DNA of 64,000 nucleotides, from positions 26,724 to 90,723 of the forward strand of contig NZ_CAIWTY010000110.1 in NCBI RefSeq assembly GCF_903915725.1. The letters run 5' to 3'. This document shows, in pieces, positions 63,493 to 64,000 of this stretch. Position numbers and translations under genes: made by a program. The stretch is from an uncultured Rhodopila sp. GTDB lineage: Bacteria > Pseudomonadota > Alphaproteobacteria > Acetobacterales > Acetobacteraceae. The stretch's first letter is position 1. Each line of letters opens with the position of its first letter. The notes under the pieces are model-generated. The model worked only from the letters and a program-made list of their open reading frames with translations. It had not been told where the DNA came from and did no database searches.

Positions 63493-64000
63493 GGGGAGCG
63501 CAAGTCCACCTGGGGATCAAGGGGCGGCTTGGCTCCAGGCTGACCTTGAGCGTGCATCGAAATGCACCCTACTCATCTCTTGCAGTATCAATTTCAAGTC
63601 GTTAATGTTTCCACCGATTCCGTACCGGCGGAGTGTGATAACAGCGAACGGTCGAAATGCATATTGCGATTGACGATACCTATGGTCCGGTTGGAGCGAC
63701 GGCATCCCTGTATGTAAATTCTTACATGATTGGCCGATAGAAAGCGGAAAATTGAGCAATGCGTCATAGGTCAGCGCGTTGGGAAAACTGACGACGATAT
63801 GAACTTTGTCGTTGCAGGATTTAGTTTCCGAAGGAAACGCCCCGGCTCTCAATAATGATATGTAGAAGTCTCGACTAAACCTGACAGTTGGGGTTCAATC
63901 GGTGGGGCAAAGGTTGCCCGGTGTGTCGGCTCGCAGGGAGGCGGAGCCGACCGAAGAGCCGACACACCGGGCGGGCAAAATCGGAGCGCCCGCTATGACA
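63493..64000. other. 508-bp terminal stretch with no supported gene
   Basis: No credible gene is seen. A 111-codon minus-strand frame (63517-63852) has no recognisable domain or ribosome-binding site. Base composition falls in GC from about 63550 to 63880, suggesting different ancestry. An inverted repeat occupies the end. Confidence 0.6.
63916..63972. repeat. 17-bp inverted repeat with alternative inner hairpin
   Basis: GCCCGGTGTGTCGGCTC (63916-63932) and GAGCCGACACACCGGGC (63956-63972) are exact inverted arms. Inside them, GTCGGCTC can instead pair with GGAGCCGAC (63943-63951), giving a competing stem. Neither arm matches families A or B. Confidence 0.85.

Noticed and set aside
63517..63852. 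111-aa hypothetical gene on the minus strand
   Set aside because: It has no ribosome-binding site, no domain and no operon context, so it was left as unassigned sequence.

Overview
The window is GC-rich, densely coded DNA. Gene content points to an aerobic, metabolically versatile alphaproteobacterium, most likely Rhodospirillales/Acetobacteraceae. The grounds are the ETF/3-hydroxyacyl-CoA dehydrogenase block with a twin-transmembrane protein, the short DksA paralogue with a degenerate zinc finger, the twin-arginine signal peptides and the many palindromic intergenic repeats. The lineage is inferred from protein character, not from a database match.

Layout. 1-9.6 kb: the end of an unidentified gene, a translationally coupled deacetylase/peptide-binding-protein pair, cysE, a YihY-type membrane protein, a SRAP/YedK DNA-repair protein, a formaldehyde-dehydrogenase-like zinc ADH and a glycerophosphodiesterase. 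These are mixed with decayed genes (a molybdopterin oxidoreductase, an SDR stub, and a MntA/HepT toxin-antitoxin pair). 10-20 kb: a phytanoyl-CoA-type dioxygenase, a SorAB-like sulfite dehydrogenase, a large DUF4157 protein that also carries a caspase-like His/Cys module, and hbd-etfA-etfB. 20-32 kb: an SNF2 helicase with a SWIM finger, a large MscS channel, a 2OG-Fe dioxygenase, a Sel1-like protein in lower-GC DNA, a LysR regulator, a two-domain retropepsin-like protein and an MBL-fold hydrolase. 32-37.7 kb: bifunctional PutA and a sigma-54 activator.

37.7-50.1 kb is the centrepiece: a complete soluble di-iron monooxygenase gene set of the propane/acetone/phenol (Prm/Mim) type. A zinc alcohol dehydrogenase, a WD40-like propeller and a 56-aa protein form one operon. 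prmA (hydroxylase alpha), prmB (reductase), prmC (hydroxylase beta), prmD (coupling protein), an amidohydrolase, a MIP18/DUF59 protein and a dedicated GroEL paralogue form the second. Each operon is preceded by a good -24/-12 promoter and by two 17-bp dyads about 33 bp apart. Sigma-54 activators with GAFTGA loops lie on both sides. The likely logic is that substrate sensed by one or both activators switches on the dehydrogenase and the monooxygenase together, with the chaperonin helping assemble the hydroxylase.

50-64 kb: DUF2147 and DUF2177 proteins, a DksA paralogue, mtgA, a collapsed iron-type alcohol dehydrogenase, a flavin monooxygenase, a DUF35/thiolase-like pair that resembles a steroid-type retro-aldolase, two alpha/beta hydrolases, two tiny exported His-rich proteins, a MITE-like element with 15-bp terminal inverted repeats, a branched-chain-type ABC binding protein, tRNA-Gly(GCC), a second flavin monooxygenase, a GST and a histidine phosphatase. 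The last 500 bases hold no gene I can support.

Two families of palindromic repeats recur through the window. One has inserted in frame inside the MIP18/DUF59 gene of the monooxygenase operon. Several genes survive only as N- and C-terminal ends joined by internal deletions, so this genome appears to be shedding genes.
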